From: Sambucus nigra
Lineage: Eukaryota > Streptophyta > Magnoliopsida > Dipsacales > Adoxaceae
Length of the DNA stretch: 64,000 nucleotides
Reading direction: 5' to 3'
NCBI GenBank assembly: GCA_949130495.1
Contig: OX422211.1
Span: 446,966,219-447,030,218 of the forward strand
Under the pieces are notes generated by a model, which saw only the letters and a program-made list of their open reading frames with translations, did not search any database and was not told the DNA's origin. A program made the position numbers and the translations under genes. Each line of letters starts with the position of its first letter. The stretch's first letter is position 1. Positions 11,284 to 21,985 of this stretch are shown here, piece by piece.

Positions 11284-12500
11284 TTTGAAGTTATAGAATG
11301 GTAGATTGTATATAATCATATCCAATCGCCATATCTTTAGATTTGTCTCTATCCACTCCGTGAACTCTGGAAGACCTAATACAGTTCTCCTAGTTCCATG
11401 TGGCCTACCCGCTCCCAGCCCCTTAAGTTTCCCCTAAGATTGGGTTAGTCTGTCTTTAGGCCTCATCGACCCAATTCTCTCTTGCTGAATTATCCAAATG
11501 TGACATGGTTTTTCTCCTTAACTGTCTATAAACTACCACACATCTCCATTGTGCTTAGTGAGAGTGTAATCGTTGTAATGATGCATGTATTCCCAATGTT
11601 TTGGGCCTCCTGCATCGTAAATTTACTTTCCTAGGTAATCATTACTCCTGAAGCGTATAACTTAGGGGAAGCGAGAGTGAGGCTCTCTTGAAAAGAGAGC
11701 CACCACTTCATATGTTCTTTAGTGTTAAAGCTTATAAAGTTTTAAAATGACCCCTTATACTTTTTTACTTGAATTCCAATGTTACGAAACCTCTTAGTTT
11801 CATTTCTCTCTCTAAGTAGCAGATAACTTACTATTTATCTTATTCTTCATTTATTTTCTTTGACATACCCACTTCCACCCATGTTTAGGCATTTGAGGAA
11901 GTATGAAGTGACAATAGAAAATGATATTAAGGCCTTTTGTCCTCATACTTAGCAATGGAAAAATACAGACCTCACTAGATGATGAGGATGTCTATAACAT
12001 CGACAACGGGGTCGCTTTTATGGAAAGTGGCCATAATAAGGGGGATTGTTTCCCCTTCGCCTGTAACTGGTTAAAGTACTATACTTTTATGGAATACTTC
12101 ATATCCAAGAAAATAGAAGTTTCTACAAGATTGTAATGGGAAATGTCGCCATAAACCAAATTTATGGGACTAAAATGGATTTAAATAAGATCGGGTATTT
12201 TTATGAACTAAGGACTTCTCCTAGGTCTAGCACATACCACTTTCAAGCTAGAGATAAGTCCCAAAACTTAGTGACTTGGTTTCCCAGATCACAAAAAGAC
12301 ACTAACATATATGTCTTGGTGTTTTTTGATATCCTATATGGTGAAGAATACATAAGTCTATATGTGCTTGTATATGAAGGATGTTCTGGTAAGTCCTTTG
12401 TTATTTAGTAAAATTCTTTTATGAATTTATCATTATTTCCTAGTGACCAACCTATTATTTTTGTGCAAATACCCATTGTAAGAGAAAATTCAAATATCGA
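11284..12500 (+). pseudogene. Tat-type antisense-gene fragment, copy 2
   Basis: This is the second copy of the unit at 9820-11010, in the same orientation. It starts with a shared gaagtt...tatccaatcgcc region and ends at the shared cccattgtaagagaaaa. The short open frames at 11921-12136 and 12136-12408 contain segments that align by eye with the plus-strand gene of element B. GDCFPFACNWLKYYTFMEYF corresponds to the LTFPPNNLFLHFFGYF segment, and INQIYGTKMDL followed by YHFQARDKS corresponds to INQLYGTKLGL and YLKARSPD. A YGEEYI block also matches the sequence after the first frame of B. Better preserved than copy 1, but not intact. Confidence 0.65.
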
Positions 12501-13161
12501 GACATCAACCTTCCCGATCTCAAGAAATTTTGGTAATAAAAAATGTCAATTAGATTTAGATAACATTGGATAGTTGCACAAATACTTCTTGGCTGTATAC
12601 ATAGAGACTATTATGTAAGCCAAGAATTTTACGATTTTGCCAAAAGTCACTATAGTTAATTACACGGTGGTCAATGACTCTTCAATCCTAATACACACTC
12701 CAGTCCTGAATGTAGAGGCAAGGGGTGTACATCAATGAGGCATATTCACCCACATACACGATCTTTATTGACTCTGAGGAAGCCAAGTCGACGCTAACAC
12801 AAAAGGATTTTTTCTTCGATGAACTCACTTCATTTTATTTGGCAAGAGATACAAGAGGAGGATGAATGAATGGAAGGATATTTTTGTTTTCCACTTGTCC
12901 CCTATGATCTTAAAGACATGACTGGATGATCAAGATGAACTGTGGATCTTTCCACCTCCTAAACCAATCTGAAGGAGATGAGCTACCAATCCAACTAAAC
13001 CTCCCAAGCTGATGCTATCACCAAGAAGAGAATAATCACTGCCCGAGAGAAAGAGAATTCAGACAAGGATAATGAGAAAGAGAGAGGGGGAGAGAGTCCA
13101 AACAAGAAAAAAAGATTAGAACTAATAAGACTCTTCCCTCTACTTGTTCCAAGTACAGTAA
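12501..13161. other. Unassigned region
   Basis: No gene is supportable. There is a purine-rich stretch near 13025-13110 with repeated GAGAGA. Parts may continue the Tat-like fragment to the left, but no aligned landmark was found. Confidence 0.35.
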
Positions 13162-13260
13162 CTGAATTACCAAATAACCAAATTTATAAAGGGCAAGGAT
13201 ACCATAACTACTGATGATTTAGCATTTCATAATACCAAATTTGGTTATTTGGTAATTCAG
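13162..13260. repeat. 99-bp fold-back sequence with perfect 24-bp arms
   Basis: The arm at 13162-13185 (CTGAATTACCAAATAACCAA then ATTT) is the exact reverse complement of 13237-13260, with a 51-bp loop. No convincing target duplication flanks it. It borders the CACTA-like subterminal repeats. It could be a tiny fold-back MITE or a rearranged element end. Confidence 0.75.
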
Positions 13261-13261
13261 A

Positions 13262-13495
13262 TCGCGTTATCACGGTCAAAAAGTGTGATAAAAACATGCA
13301 TTTTTTGTCAAGTTTAATGACCGTGACAAGATCGTGACGACATATTGTCATGGTCTTATCATGGTCATTGACCTTGATAAGTATGTAGTCACGATCCTAT
13401 CACAGTTAATGACCGTGACTACATCTGAATGTTGTCATGGTAAAAAATTGTGATAGGATCGTGACAACATTAAAAAGAAGCCTTAGGTCGGGCAA
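13262..13495 (+). repeat. CACTA-like subterminal repeat array (probable 5' side of element C)
   Basis: The stretch is packed with short direct and inverted copies of TCACGGTC, GACCGTGAC, GTCATGGTC and GTGATA motifs. Such arrays lie just inside the tips of CACTA transposons and bind their accessory transposition protein. A similar vocabulary occurs at 49962-50228, where a CACTA tip is visible. No CACTA tip was found on this side, so the assignment to one element is inference. Confidence 0.55.
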
Positions 13496-14204
13496 CAGCA
13501 AGCCTTTACCACACACAAAAAAATCAATCTCTCTCTTGATTTCAATCAATTTCCCTCCTCCTCTTCCTCCTCCCCTCGTCAGGCATTAAAAACACCACCA
13601 CGAACTCTTCCATCTGAGCTTCATACCACCACCACTTAAGGGGTATTTTTTTTTAATTTCTAAATTGTTTGCCCCTTTTTTTGGTCATGTATTTGTTTGG
13701 TTATTCACATATTTATTTGGATATTTATATATATTAACTTTTAAAATTATTTTTTGTCTGAGAAAATTAATTTCTGAAATTATTTTGACATGGATAATTA
13801 AAGTTTCTATTTATTCCTGGATCCCTTATGGCCGATCTATTTGGGTTGAATATGACAAATTATTTGAATAAATTTTTTGAGAAACATTAGCTAACAAATT
13901 ATGTGAATTAATCGTGTTATCGACACAGACAGACACTAGTTGACATATACTTAGTCATGGATATATATTCGGTTCTAAAAGTATAACAAAATGTAGAATG
14001 TTCTACAAAACATAAAGGATTAATTATCACTTAGGGATTTTAATTTTTTGGATCCGTGTTTTCAACCAGTGTTGTGGTTTTTTTTGCTGCGATCTCTCAG
14101 GATGCATTTCTGGGTTTTATTGCATTTGTGCAATTTTATGCAATCTCAGGCCACCACTGCCACTACCGATTTTGATCTCTTGATTTTTACATTCTTCAAG
14201 GCAA

Positions 14205-14235
<31 letters not shown>

Positions 14236-14247
14236 TATGTATCTATA
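13496..14247 (+). other. 5' non-coding part of CACTA element C (inferred)
   Basis: The stretch holds no supported coding sequence. It starts with a pyrimidine-rich leader-like stretch (13520-13580), followed by AT-rich intron-like sequence and an (AT)n microsatellite at 14208-14229. Element B interrupts it. The matching flank resumes at 25023. Confidence 0.45.
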
Positions 14248-14252
14248 TATAT

Positions 14253-14661
14253 TGTGGTGACAATTATTATTCAACACAAAGAGATAAGAGAAGCACAATC
14301 ACCAAGCAGAATAAGGAATACAAAATGTCTAAATCACACAACAAGAGATATACATGGTTCAGCAAAGGTGCCTACGTCCACGGTGGTGCAGTCAGTATTA
14401 TTTCTATATACTCCGGAGAGAGATTACAGAGGATACAGTGTGTCCTTTGTCCCGGACCTAGGGTTCATTATATACATGTCCATTTCAGGGAGTGGGGGTG
14501 TTGGACTCCCCCACGTTTTCCATCTTCTCCTAGAACCCCTCTTAATGGGAACATGGGAGAGGACTATATCATAACCGGTTAAGATATAGGGGGTCTGGAC
14601 TTTGGGCTGTTACAATTGGGCTACTCGTCCAGGCCCATGATTCTAATTTCGGGTACCCACA
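14253..14661 (-). repeat. Element B, 3' LTR
   Basis: It begins TGTGGTGACAATT and ends GGGTACCCACA, with a 5-bp inverted tip (TGTGG/CCACA). It is a direct repeat of 24609-25017. The open frames inside both LTR copies are in the same place because the LTRs are duplicates; nothing suggests that they are genes. Confidence 0.95.
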
Positions 14662-15053
14662 ATTTCCCCTAAGTTTGTTGGGCCATACTTTGGGCTCAAT
14701 AAATTTAAATGATTTGTCATAATGGCGTATTTGTATACCGTACAACTCTTCCCAAAGTTTGAGGACTGGGTTTAGGCGGCACTTGCTTCGTGGTCTGTGC
14801 ATTATGATTAGCAGCACTCAAAAGCTATCCAGAGCAGTCATTTCCCGATCGTCGTTTCAACCTTCTCAGTACTCTCCTATTTTCTATGAGCTCTAGCAAT
14901 TCACGTTCTCTTCTCTCAGTCTCCATTCTTATTGCTTCCTTGTTATTTGGGCTCGTGATTCTTCATCTTTCGAGTCGAACATTCATCTTGTAAGTCTCCT
15001 GTGCCTTCTCTCCGTATTTTCTCTTTGAATTTGTAGTTTTATAGGGTTTCCTA
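14662..15053 (+). other. Element B: polypurine-tract region and leader of the antisense gene
   Basis: On the minus strand the bases next to the LTR read TTAGGGGAAAT, a suitable polypurine tract. On the plus strand the same 392 bp form the upstream region of the antisense gene, with a pyrimidine-rich stretch at 14860-15045. The first part (aatttcccctaagtttgttggg) is echoed in the fragments at 9820-12500. Confidence 0.6.
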
Positions 15054-15521
15054 ATGGCAAAGATCGGTAATAGGTCAGTGCCTGAGTTTAGGAAGTTTTA
15101 TAATATCCCAGAGTGGGTAGAGATTGAGTGTGTCCCTCCCCCTAGAAATGTTAGAGAGATAGAGGGTGACCATTGGATCAATGTCTTGCTGCTTTCCCAA
15201 GGGGGACTAACTTTTCCTCCCAACAACCTATTCTTGCATTTTTTTGGTTATTTCAACATTGTTCCTGCACAGTGTTCGCTTAATGTGTGGAAGATAATTA
15301 ATGGTGTCCACAGAATAAATCAGTTATATGGTACCAAGTTAGGGCTTGTCGAGGTCTGCTTTTGCTATTCTTTTTCTCGAACTAGTTCTGGTGTCCTCTA
15401 TCTCAAAGCCAGGAGTCCTGACAGGGTATTGGTAGTAAACCTACCTAATTCCCATAAGGACTATTGGCAAGAGGGATTTCTTGTTAGAAATTGGCAGTTT
15501 TCTCCCCAGTTTGAGGGGTAG
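15054..15521 (+). CDS. Element B antisense gene 1, N-terminal part (PF04195-like, gypsy-type putative transposase family)
   Basis: A 155-residue open frame starts at the ATG at 15054, antisense to gag-pol. Its middle (WINVLLLSQGGLTFPPNNLF, then FGYFNIVPAQCSLNVWKIIN, then INQLYGTKLGLVEVCF) and its end (SSGVLYLKARSP) have the layout of the plant family called Transposase (putative), gypsy type. That family is widespread in Tat additional ORFs and its function is unknown. After the stop, the same frame continues with FSVPFYGEEYIGRLCSVPS, which also matches the old copy at 12330-12360. The exon therefore probably extends further, or the stop is a mutation. Introns probably join it to the frames at 15656 and beyond. 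The sequence supports gene descent but not present function. Confidence 0.75.
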   Translation: MAKIGNRSVPEFRKFYNIPEWVEIECVPPPRNVREIEGDHWINVLLLSQGGLTFPPNNLFLHFFGYFNIVPAQCSLNVWKIINGVHRINQLYGTKLGLVEVCFCYSFSRTSSGVLYLKARSPDRVLVVNLPNSHKDYWQEGFLVRNWQFSPQFEG

Positions 15522-15655
15522 AGGTTTGATAGGTTCTCTGTTCCCTTTTATGGGGAAGAATACATAGGTAGACTTTGCTCTGTTCCTTCAATTTCTTTAC
15601 TGATTTGTGATCTTTCTGACTCTTCCTTGTTTTTTCTTCAACGAGGTCGAAGAAC
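15522..15655 (+). other. Element B antisense gene 1: interrupted exon end and probable intron
   Basis: The frame of the upstream exon continues past its TAG stop for about 15 recognisable residues and is followed by T-rich intron-like sequence (about 15575-15645). No donor/acceptor pair that joins the two coding frames in phase was found with certainty. Confidence 0.4.
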
Positions 15656-17217
15656 TTGGAACCTGCTCTCAGCGAGGTTTGTCTTTCTGAGTTGATCAAG
15701 GCTTGGAATATTAGGGAACCCTTAGCTGACGGCGAGCATCCCCGGTCTGCTGCCTTCTTGCTTGAATATAAAAACGTTGGTTCTAGCTTTATAGTAAAGT
15801 CGGTAGATAGCATTCCCGAGTTTGATACCTTTAAAGAGACATCTGCTAATCCTATCCAGTTGGACGAGGAGGAGAGCAGTTATGAGAGTGACATTATAGG
15901 CGGTGTTGAAGGCAATTTTGGTGAGGAGATCTTCAGTGTTGATAGTTCTTCTGACTCAGAAGAGGCTTCTGAAGCCCGAGGATTTTCGAGCACGTCCAGC
16001 AGTTCAAGCGGGGAGATGGTTTCTCCAAGGAAAAATTTAATTCTGGATGATGATGATCATCATGTGCTCCTTGCTCAGAGGTCGAAGAAGCAGAAGTCCA
16101 GCTCTGGGGCTGTAGCTACTAACTCTCGGTCTTCTGCTCAGGAGCAGGAGAAGAAGAGGAGAGAAGATGAACAGATGAGAGAGAGAGAAAAAAAGGAAGA
16201 AGAAAAAAGAAGATGGAGGAGAAGAAAAGGATGGAGGAGAAGAGGAAGATGGAAAAAGAGAGAGAGGAGGAGCGAAGAAAGATGGGGTCGAGGACGAAGG
16301 CTGGGCAGGCCTTAGTCCCGATGTTCGCATTGCCCGAGGCGGCTTCAGTTGCCATTTCTCCTCAATTGGCCCCTACTCTGCTCGAGAGGGCAATTTTTTC
16401 GGCTGATCACAAAAGGGCGCTGTGGTCTAATCAATTGGCCCTAGAGGGTAGCCAGATGCTAGCTTTGGTAAGAACTTTTCTTTTCTCCAATGCTTTATTA
16501 AGTGTTAGCTATTTCCTTTTCTTGATGTCTTTTTTGTTTTTACAGTTTGTGACTGACTTCGTCGTGCTCTATCGCTCTCGCGATGAGTTGATAAGCAGGA
16601 ACAGCGAGCTGGAGCAGTAGAGTGCTGCCTTGAAAGTGAGGGGCACTCAACTGGAGGCTGATCTAAAGACTGCTGATGCTGCCCGAGCTTCTTCTGACCT
16701 GGCCATCGTCAATTCCAACCGAGAGAGGGATGCGACAGTTAAAGAGCTGATTGAGCTGAGGCAGGCCTATGATCTGGTCTGCTTGAGCAAGTTGGCCGTC
16801 GTAGAGGAGAACAAGGTACTGGTCGAGCAGTTGAAGGAGAAAGAGTCCCAGGCAGCCACCATCAAGGAGGATTTATATAAATTCGGGTGGGCTGCTGCAT
16901 ATGAAGACGCCGAGGTTCAGATAGGATACATCAGCCGTTTGAACTTTAAGAAGGTATGGAACAAGGCCCTCTTAGCTGCTGGTGTCGATGCTGACTCTCC
17001 TCTTTTCGATGAGCACGACCCGGGCTCGAAGCCAACTATAGATAAAGAAGTCCCTACCCCAGCCATCGAAGGCGTTGATTCTGCCTCTCAGATAATTCCT
17101 GCCGATGCTCGCCTTGCCCAGGCGACTGAGGTTATCCCTGCAGAGGGGGATGCCTCTACTGATGTTGACAAGGGGAATCAACCAACTACCTCTGAGCAGC
17201 CTGAGGTTGCCAGTTAA
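15656..17217 (+). pseudogene. Element B antisense gene 1, C-terminal part: acidic/Ser-rich region, charged segment, coiled coil
   Basis: The first segment (15656-16315) is rich in Asp, Glu and Ser (SSSDSEEASEARGFSSTSSS) and enters a highly charged Glu/Lys/Arg stretch. A frame change near 16213-16315 leads to the second segment (MEEKKRMEEKRKMEKEREEE onward). This contains ALPEAASVAISPQLAPTLLE and a 78-bp in-frame intron candidate at 16468-16545. A TAG at 16618-16620 then interrupts the same frame. The third segment (16630-17217) is helical and coiled-coil-like (QLEADLKTADAARASSDLAI) and ends in an acidic tail. The layout resembles large plant-specific proteins with coiled coils linked to PF04195 domains. 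Function unknown; the gene is broken by the stop and the frame change. Confidence 0.65.
16468..16545 (+). other. Candidate 78-bp intron in antisense gene 1
   Basis: The stretch starts GTAAGAACTTTT and ends with a T-rich tract and TTTTTACAG. Read through, it would insert a strongly hydrophobic 26-residue segment into an otherwise polar helical protein. Removing it keeps the frame because 78 is divisible by three. AT content is higher than in the flanking exons. Confidence 0.6.
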
Positions 17218-17368
17218 TTTACTTCTAGGACTACTTTTGTATTTTTGCTTGTAATTTTCCTTTTTGCTGCTCAATGTACTTTGACCCTTATTAATGAAAT
17301 GAAAAGGTTTCTCATTCCCTTAGTGTGCTGAATGATTCTGTCTTTCCTTACTCTTTTATGTCTTGTAG
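17218..17368 (+). other. Spacer between the two antisense genes of element B
   Basis: T-rich, with an aataaa-like stretch (ttaatgaaatgaaaagg near 17290) and a good splice acceptor (tcttttatgtcttgtag) immediately before the next frame. It may be a 3' UTR followed by a second gene, or a long intron of one gene. Confidence 0.45.
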
Positions 17369-18283
17369 TTGATTGATGTAGAAGATTATATTCCTGCCAC
17401 ATCTCAATTAGGTAGGAACCTTGGTCCCAATGCAAGTCCTCAGGTTCGCCAAGCCTTTGTTAAGCTTTGCAAATCTCTTAGATCAAGGAATCAAAAGTAT
17501 AAGGATCAGTCTGAGCTTGTGGTCAAGCTGAAGGACATGCTTCAAGATATGGAAGAAGTTGGTGCTTTAGTCCAAGAGGAGGTGAATACATTGAGAGCAA
17601 GGATCCTGGATGCCTTTGAGATCAATCAGGTCGGGGAGATTCTTTAGCGGGAGAATGAAGCTTTGTGGAGGGAAGTCTCACGACTCAGGGAACATGCGCC
17701 GATCATTGTTCCTGGGGTATTACGAGGTTCTTCCTCTTCACGAGATGGAGCACGATCAAGCGATGTTCCTTCGGTGCTGCAAGGTTCTACCCCATCAATT
17801 GTTCCACGAGCTGGTACAAGTTCTAGGGGCCCATCTAGGGAAATGGAAGAGCTCCGTAATGATGTCCGATGAGCATACGTGATTTCTATCGGGCTTCAAA
17901 GGGATATTACTCGGCTGTGGTACCAATTTAAAAAAGGACCTCGACGAGTATGGGCCGACCGTTATGACCAGGGTTGGTTAGATGCTCCAATGAGGCTGAC
18001 AGAGTTTGAGGAGCTCGCCTTCATCAGGGGGTGGTTGCGTGCCTTGAAGGAGATACAAGTTCTAAGGAACTCAATGCTCTGGTATCGCCATGAAATATCT
18101 CATTCCACTCGGATGCCTAACCCCTTCCGGATAGATGATCAGTGGATCCCCATTGATGCCATCGCTCGGCAGCTATTGGATTCGGATGTTAACGAAGTCG
18201 AGGAAGAGTTTGTTCCCCCTCCCGATGATGGTCGAAGAGCTCAAGTGGCTAATTATCTTGCTCGGAGGCCTCACCCTCACTAA
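17369..18283 (+). pseudogene. Element B antisense gene 2: helical protein interrupted by two stops
   Basis: One frame runs from 17369 to 18283 and is broken only by TAG at 17645-17647 and TGA at 17870-17872. The first part contains a helical segment (VVKLKDMLQDMEEVGALVQE). A Ser/Arg-rich linker follows (GSSSSRDGARSSDVPSVLQG). The end contains YDQGWLDAPMRLTEFEELAF, a Trp/Arg-rich helix and a Pro/Arg tail (ARRPHPH). I do not recognise a named domain. Because both stops lie in a frame that reads sensibly on either side, this was probably one protein of about 300 residues. It might be the C-terminal part of the same product as gene 1. No function can be assigned. Confidence 0.6.
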
Positions 18284-19003
18284 GATTTTGCCAGTAGTAA
18301 CTTTGTATATTTTGTATTAAAGTGATGTAATCTCGATGTTTTGGGCGAGCTCGCCGACTAAACATGTATTATATTTGTTGTAAATGTGATGAATTAATAT
18401 AAAATTTATGCTTTGGGCAAATTTGCCGACTAAACAAGTGTCTTATATTTTCCACATTTTTGTTCAAAAATCTTTGACCCTATCTTGGCTGACTAGATTT
18501 GTATGTTCGGATTATCAAGTAAGTGCCCTTCCAGTACTGTATGCCAACGATATACCATTCTGCCTCACTTTACCTTTTAGGTTGTGTCGTCACACTCCCT
18601 TAGGCCTAAGTGTGGCAATTAGCAAGGACACATCTGGTGTTGGATGCTCTATCCGATCATGATTTTATTCAACCAAACATTTTTTGGTGACCAATTCTGA
18701 CTTGGTGATATTGCCTAAGGATCTTATGTAGGGCTTCATATATTGCCAAGGGCAATGCTTATGAGGTCTTTCATATTTCATAATGAAAACCCGAGGAGGG
18801 TCATTTCCCTGCTATAGTGTAATGATCAATGTGCCTGTTACTTGGAAAGGGTGTGTGGGTTATAAAGTTTGTACATTGACACCTCGTAAAATGCAAATTA
18901 GTTAACTAATACTTAATAGAATGCAATTGCCAAATAACTTTTCATTAATGATATGGGAATGAACTTTCGGTTTTATAATTAAAGATCAAAAGGAGAATCT
19001 AGA
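18284..19003. other. Element B region between antisense gene 2 and the end of pol
   Basis: No supported gene. The direct repeat gatgttttgggcgagctcgccgactaaacatgtattatat / tatgctttgggcaaatttgccgactaaacaagtgtcttatat lies at 18338-18450 (a ~70-bp unit, two copies). The region probably contains the 3' ends of transcripts from both strands. Confidence 0.5.
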
Positions 19004-20374
19004 AATAGAATTTCTTAAGGTTGGCTGCATTCCATGCTCGGGGTATCTCTCTGCCTTCCATCGTTTCCAAGTGATAGGCTCCCTACAGATCATCTCTAGT
19101 TATCTTGAATGGTCCTTCCCAGTTTGACCCTAGCTTGCTTTTTGATGGTTTTACTGCGCTGCCTAGGACTTTCCTCAGGACATAGTCCCCAACTTGGAAT
19201 GCCCTTGGGCTGACCTTCTTGTTATAATGCCTTGCGAGCTGTTGCTGATAGATCGCTAGTTTACTAGGGCTAGCTCTCGACGCTCATCGACTAGGTCGAG
19301 CTCAACGAGTAATGCTACATCTTTATGGACCTGGTTGATAAGGCTAGACCTCATTATTAGCAAGCCTGCTTCTAATGGGATGACTGCTTCCATTCCATAT
19401 ATCAGCGAAAATGGGGTTTCCCCCGTTGCTCATCGTGCAGTGGTTCGGTAGGCCCATAGAATATGTGGTAATTCATTTACCCATGCGCCTTTGGCTCGCT
19501 CTAATCGTTTCTTTAATCCATCGATCACAGTCTTGTTGGAAGCCTTGGCTTGGCCATTGCTCCGAGGATAGGCCACCGAGCTAAAATGGTGTCTGATTCC
19601 ATGCTCATCACAGAAACTCTGAAAGGAGCCGCTCTCGAACTGCGTTCTATTATCAGTGATGATGGTTCTGGGGATGCCAAAACGGGTGATTATATTTCTC
19701 CATATGAACCTTATCATATCTGCATCTCGGATATTCGCTAGGGGTTTCACCTCGATCCATTTGGTGAAGTAATCAGTTGCGACCAACAGATATTTACGAT
19801 TACCGGTGGTGGTAGGAAGTGGTCCTACGATGTTCATTCCCCATTGGGTGAATGGCTATGGGTTGGATAGTGATTTTAGGTCGCTAGCAGGTTGGTGGAC
19901 CATAGGAGCGTGAAGTTGGCATTTCAGGCACTTGCGAACATACATCGCAGAGTCCCTTTGCATATATGGCCACCAATAGCCTTCCTTCATTGCTTGAAAA
20001 GCCAGAGACCTTCCTCTAATATGGCTTCCACAGATTCCCTCGTGAAGCTCATATAGGACCTGCTCAACATTCCTTAGGTGAACGCATTAAAGGTATGGAC
20101 CGGAAAAAGATCTCTTATATAGCTTGCCCTCTGGTGATAAGTGAAAGCGAGCAGCTTTGACTCTTATCTGGTGGACAATCTTTTTGTCATCTGGATAGTT
20201 TCTTAAAGGGTCCATCCAGCTGGGTGATGACTCCACTTGGAGCATCTGCTCCATGCCTGGCGGCTTGCTGCTACGATTAATGCTCGGATGAGCGAGGAAA
20301 TCGATGGGAATTGTTATTTTTTGGTCGGAATTGACTGCTAAACTTAGGGCTACTAAGGCGTCAGCATGGCTCAT
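19004..20374 (-). pseudogene. Element B integrase (decayed; catalytic Glu changed to Lys)
   Basis: Recognisable parts in order are a linker/zinc-binding region (20374-20087 and downstream, many stops), the catalytic core at 19837-19430 and the C-terminal module near 19130-19004, which ends in RAWNAANLKKFYF. The core shows the first Asp in LVATDYFTKWIE and the second in TIITDNRTQFES. In the third motif the sequence reads NGQAKASNK where the family normally has Glu (NGQAEASNK), a GAG to AAG change. The Tat-type C-terminal GPF/WNAxxLKxFY ending is present. Integrase would insert the cDNA; this copy is inactive because of stops and the lost Glu. Confidence 0.88.
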
Positions 20375-20388
20375 CCGTCCTCTAGGAA

Positions 20389-21985
20389 ATTACTAGACAT
20401 TGATCTCTTCGAAGCTAGCCATTAGTCTTTTCATTTAGGCGAGGTAAGCTGCCATTCTTTCATCTTTTGCATTGTAGTCTCCACTTATCTGATTGAAGAC
20501 TAATTGAGAATCACCGAACACCTGTAAATGCTTTTCTCCCAAAGTGTGCGCCTTCTAGAGGCCGACTATTAAGGCTTCGTATTCTGCTTCTTTGTTGGAG
20601 GCTGCAAATCCAAGCCTGATTCCTTATTCAAGGATTGTATCCTCTGGAGTAATGAGGATAATGCCTACTCCTGCCCCCTTTAAGTTGGAGGCTCCATCAA
20701 TGAACAATCTCCAGGTTTCCTCCATCGTATCGTTCCTCTTTTGTCTTACTAGTTGAGGTTGGTTGGAAGGTTGCTCGCCTATGAATTCGGCTATGAAATC
20801 AGCAAGGACCTGCCCCTTGATTGCATTCCTTGGTTGAAATTGGATGTCAAATCGTCCGAGCTCGACTGACCACTTAGACAGTCTGCCCGATAAATCCGCC
20901 TTCCTTAGGATTGCTTTAAGGGGGTACGATGTAAGGACGATTATAGTGTGGTCTTTGAAATAGTTCTTCAGCTTCCTCGAAGCCACTACTAGTGCAAAGG
21001 CAAGATTCTCCAGTGGTAGGTACCTCTGCTCAGCATCTAGTAGGGTCTTGCTCGCATAATAAATGGGGTGCTAGATTCCTGCAACTTCGCACATTAATGC
21101 AGAACTGACAGTATGGTTGGAAACAGAGAGGTACAAGTACAAGGAATTTGTCTCCTATGGTCTGACAAGCAGTGGTGGGGAACTGAGGTAAGCCTTGATT
21201 TCGTCCAATGCTCGCGAGCAATCTTGGTTCCATTCTACCATTTTATTTCCCTTTAGAAGCTGGAAGAAAGGCTTGCACTTTTCAGAGGACTTAGAGATAA
21301 AGTGATTTAAGGCAGCGAGCATACCGGTGAGCTTCTGTACGTCTCAGATTGTGCGAGGAGGTTGTACCCTATTTATTGCATCGATCTGGTCTGGGTTAGC
21401 CTCGATGCCTCTCTTACGGACCAAGTACCCAAGAAATTTTCCTGCCTGGACACCGAAGGAACACTTGCTCACGTTAAGTTTCATTCGATACTTCCTGAGG
21501 ATTTCGAAGGTGTTTGACAGGACTGAGATGTGGTCTTATTTCTTCTTACTTTTAATGAGAATATCATCGATGTAGACCTCTATGGTGTCTCCTATTTGGT
21601 CCTTGAACATCTTGGTGACCATCCGCTGGTAAGTTACCCCTGCGTTTTTAAGCCCGAAGGGCATGACCTTGTAGCAGTATAACCCAACTGTGGTGATGAA
21701 TGCTGTTTTGTCCTGGTCTGGGGTATACAGAGGGATCTGATGATACCCTGAGTATGCGTCTAGAAAACTCGTCCTCTCGTGAGGTACAGCAGCGTCTACC
21801 AGTTGATCAATTTTTGGGAGGGGGAAACTGTCTTTCGGGCACGCTCTATTGAGGTCGGTGAAGTCGATACAAACTCTCCACTTTCCGTTGATTTTTGGAA
21901 CTACTACTGGGTGGGATAACCATTTGGGGAATTGTACCTCCCGTATAAATCCTTCATCCAGAAGTTTTTCCACTTCTTTTTCCAC
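20389..21985 (-). pseudogene. Element B reverse transcriptase, RNase H and second (archaeal-type) RNase H
   Basis: RT is best preserved at 21985-21536, with CIDFTDLNRACPKDSFPLPK, then MPFGLKNAG, then the catalytic YIDDILIKS. It continues past a TAG/TGA-type interruption into FLGYLVRKRGIEANPDQI. The first RNase H is seen as HPIYYASKTLLDAEQRYLP and SKWSVELGRFDIQFQ. The second RNase H starts with WRLFIDGASNLKGAGVGI and continues through NKEAEYEALI and GDSQLVFNQISGDYNAKD, which hold its Asp and Glu positions. Two RNase H domains in a row are a hallmark of the Tat clade. Several in-frame stops are present. Confidence 0.92.

Noticed and set aside
14254..14582. Overlapping plus-strand frames repeated at 24558-24930
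   Set aside because: They are duplicated because they lie in the two LTRs of element B; two overlapping frames are equally open and neither looks like a protein family.
14990..15036. GTAAGT...TTTGTAG intron in the leader of antisense gene 1
   Set aside because: Splice-like ends are good, but 47 bp is shorter than plant introns normally are.
16037..16355. Minus-strand Ser/Phe/Leu-rich frames
   Set aside because: Reverse shadows of the Glu/Lys-rich coding segment of antisense gene 1.
18338..18450. Repeated gggcgagctcgccgacta as a terminator or regulatory hairpin
   Set aside because: The inner palindrome is short and present in only one of the two units; reported only as a tandem repeat.
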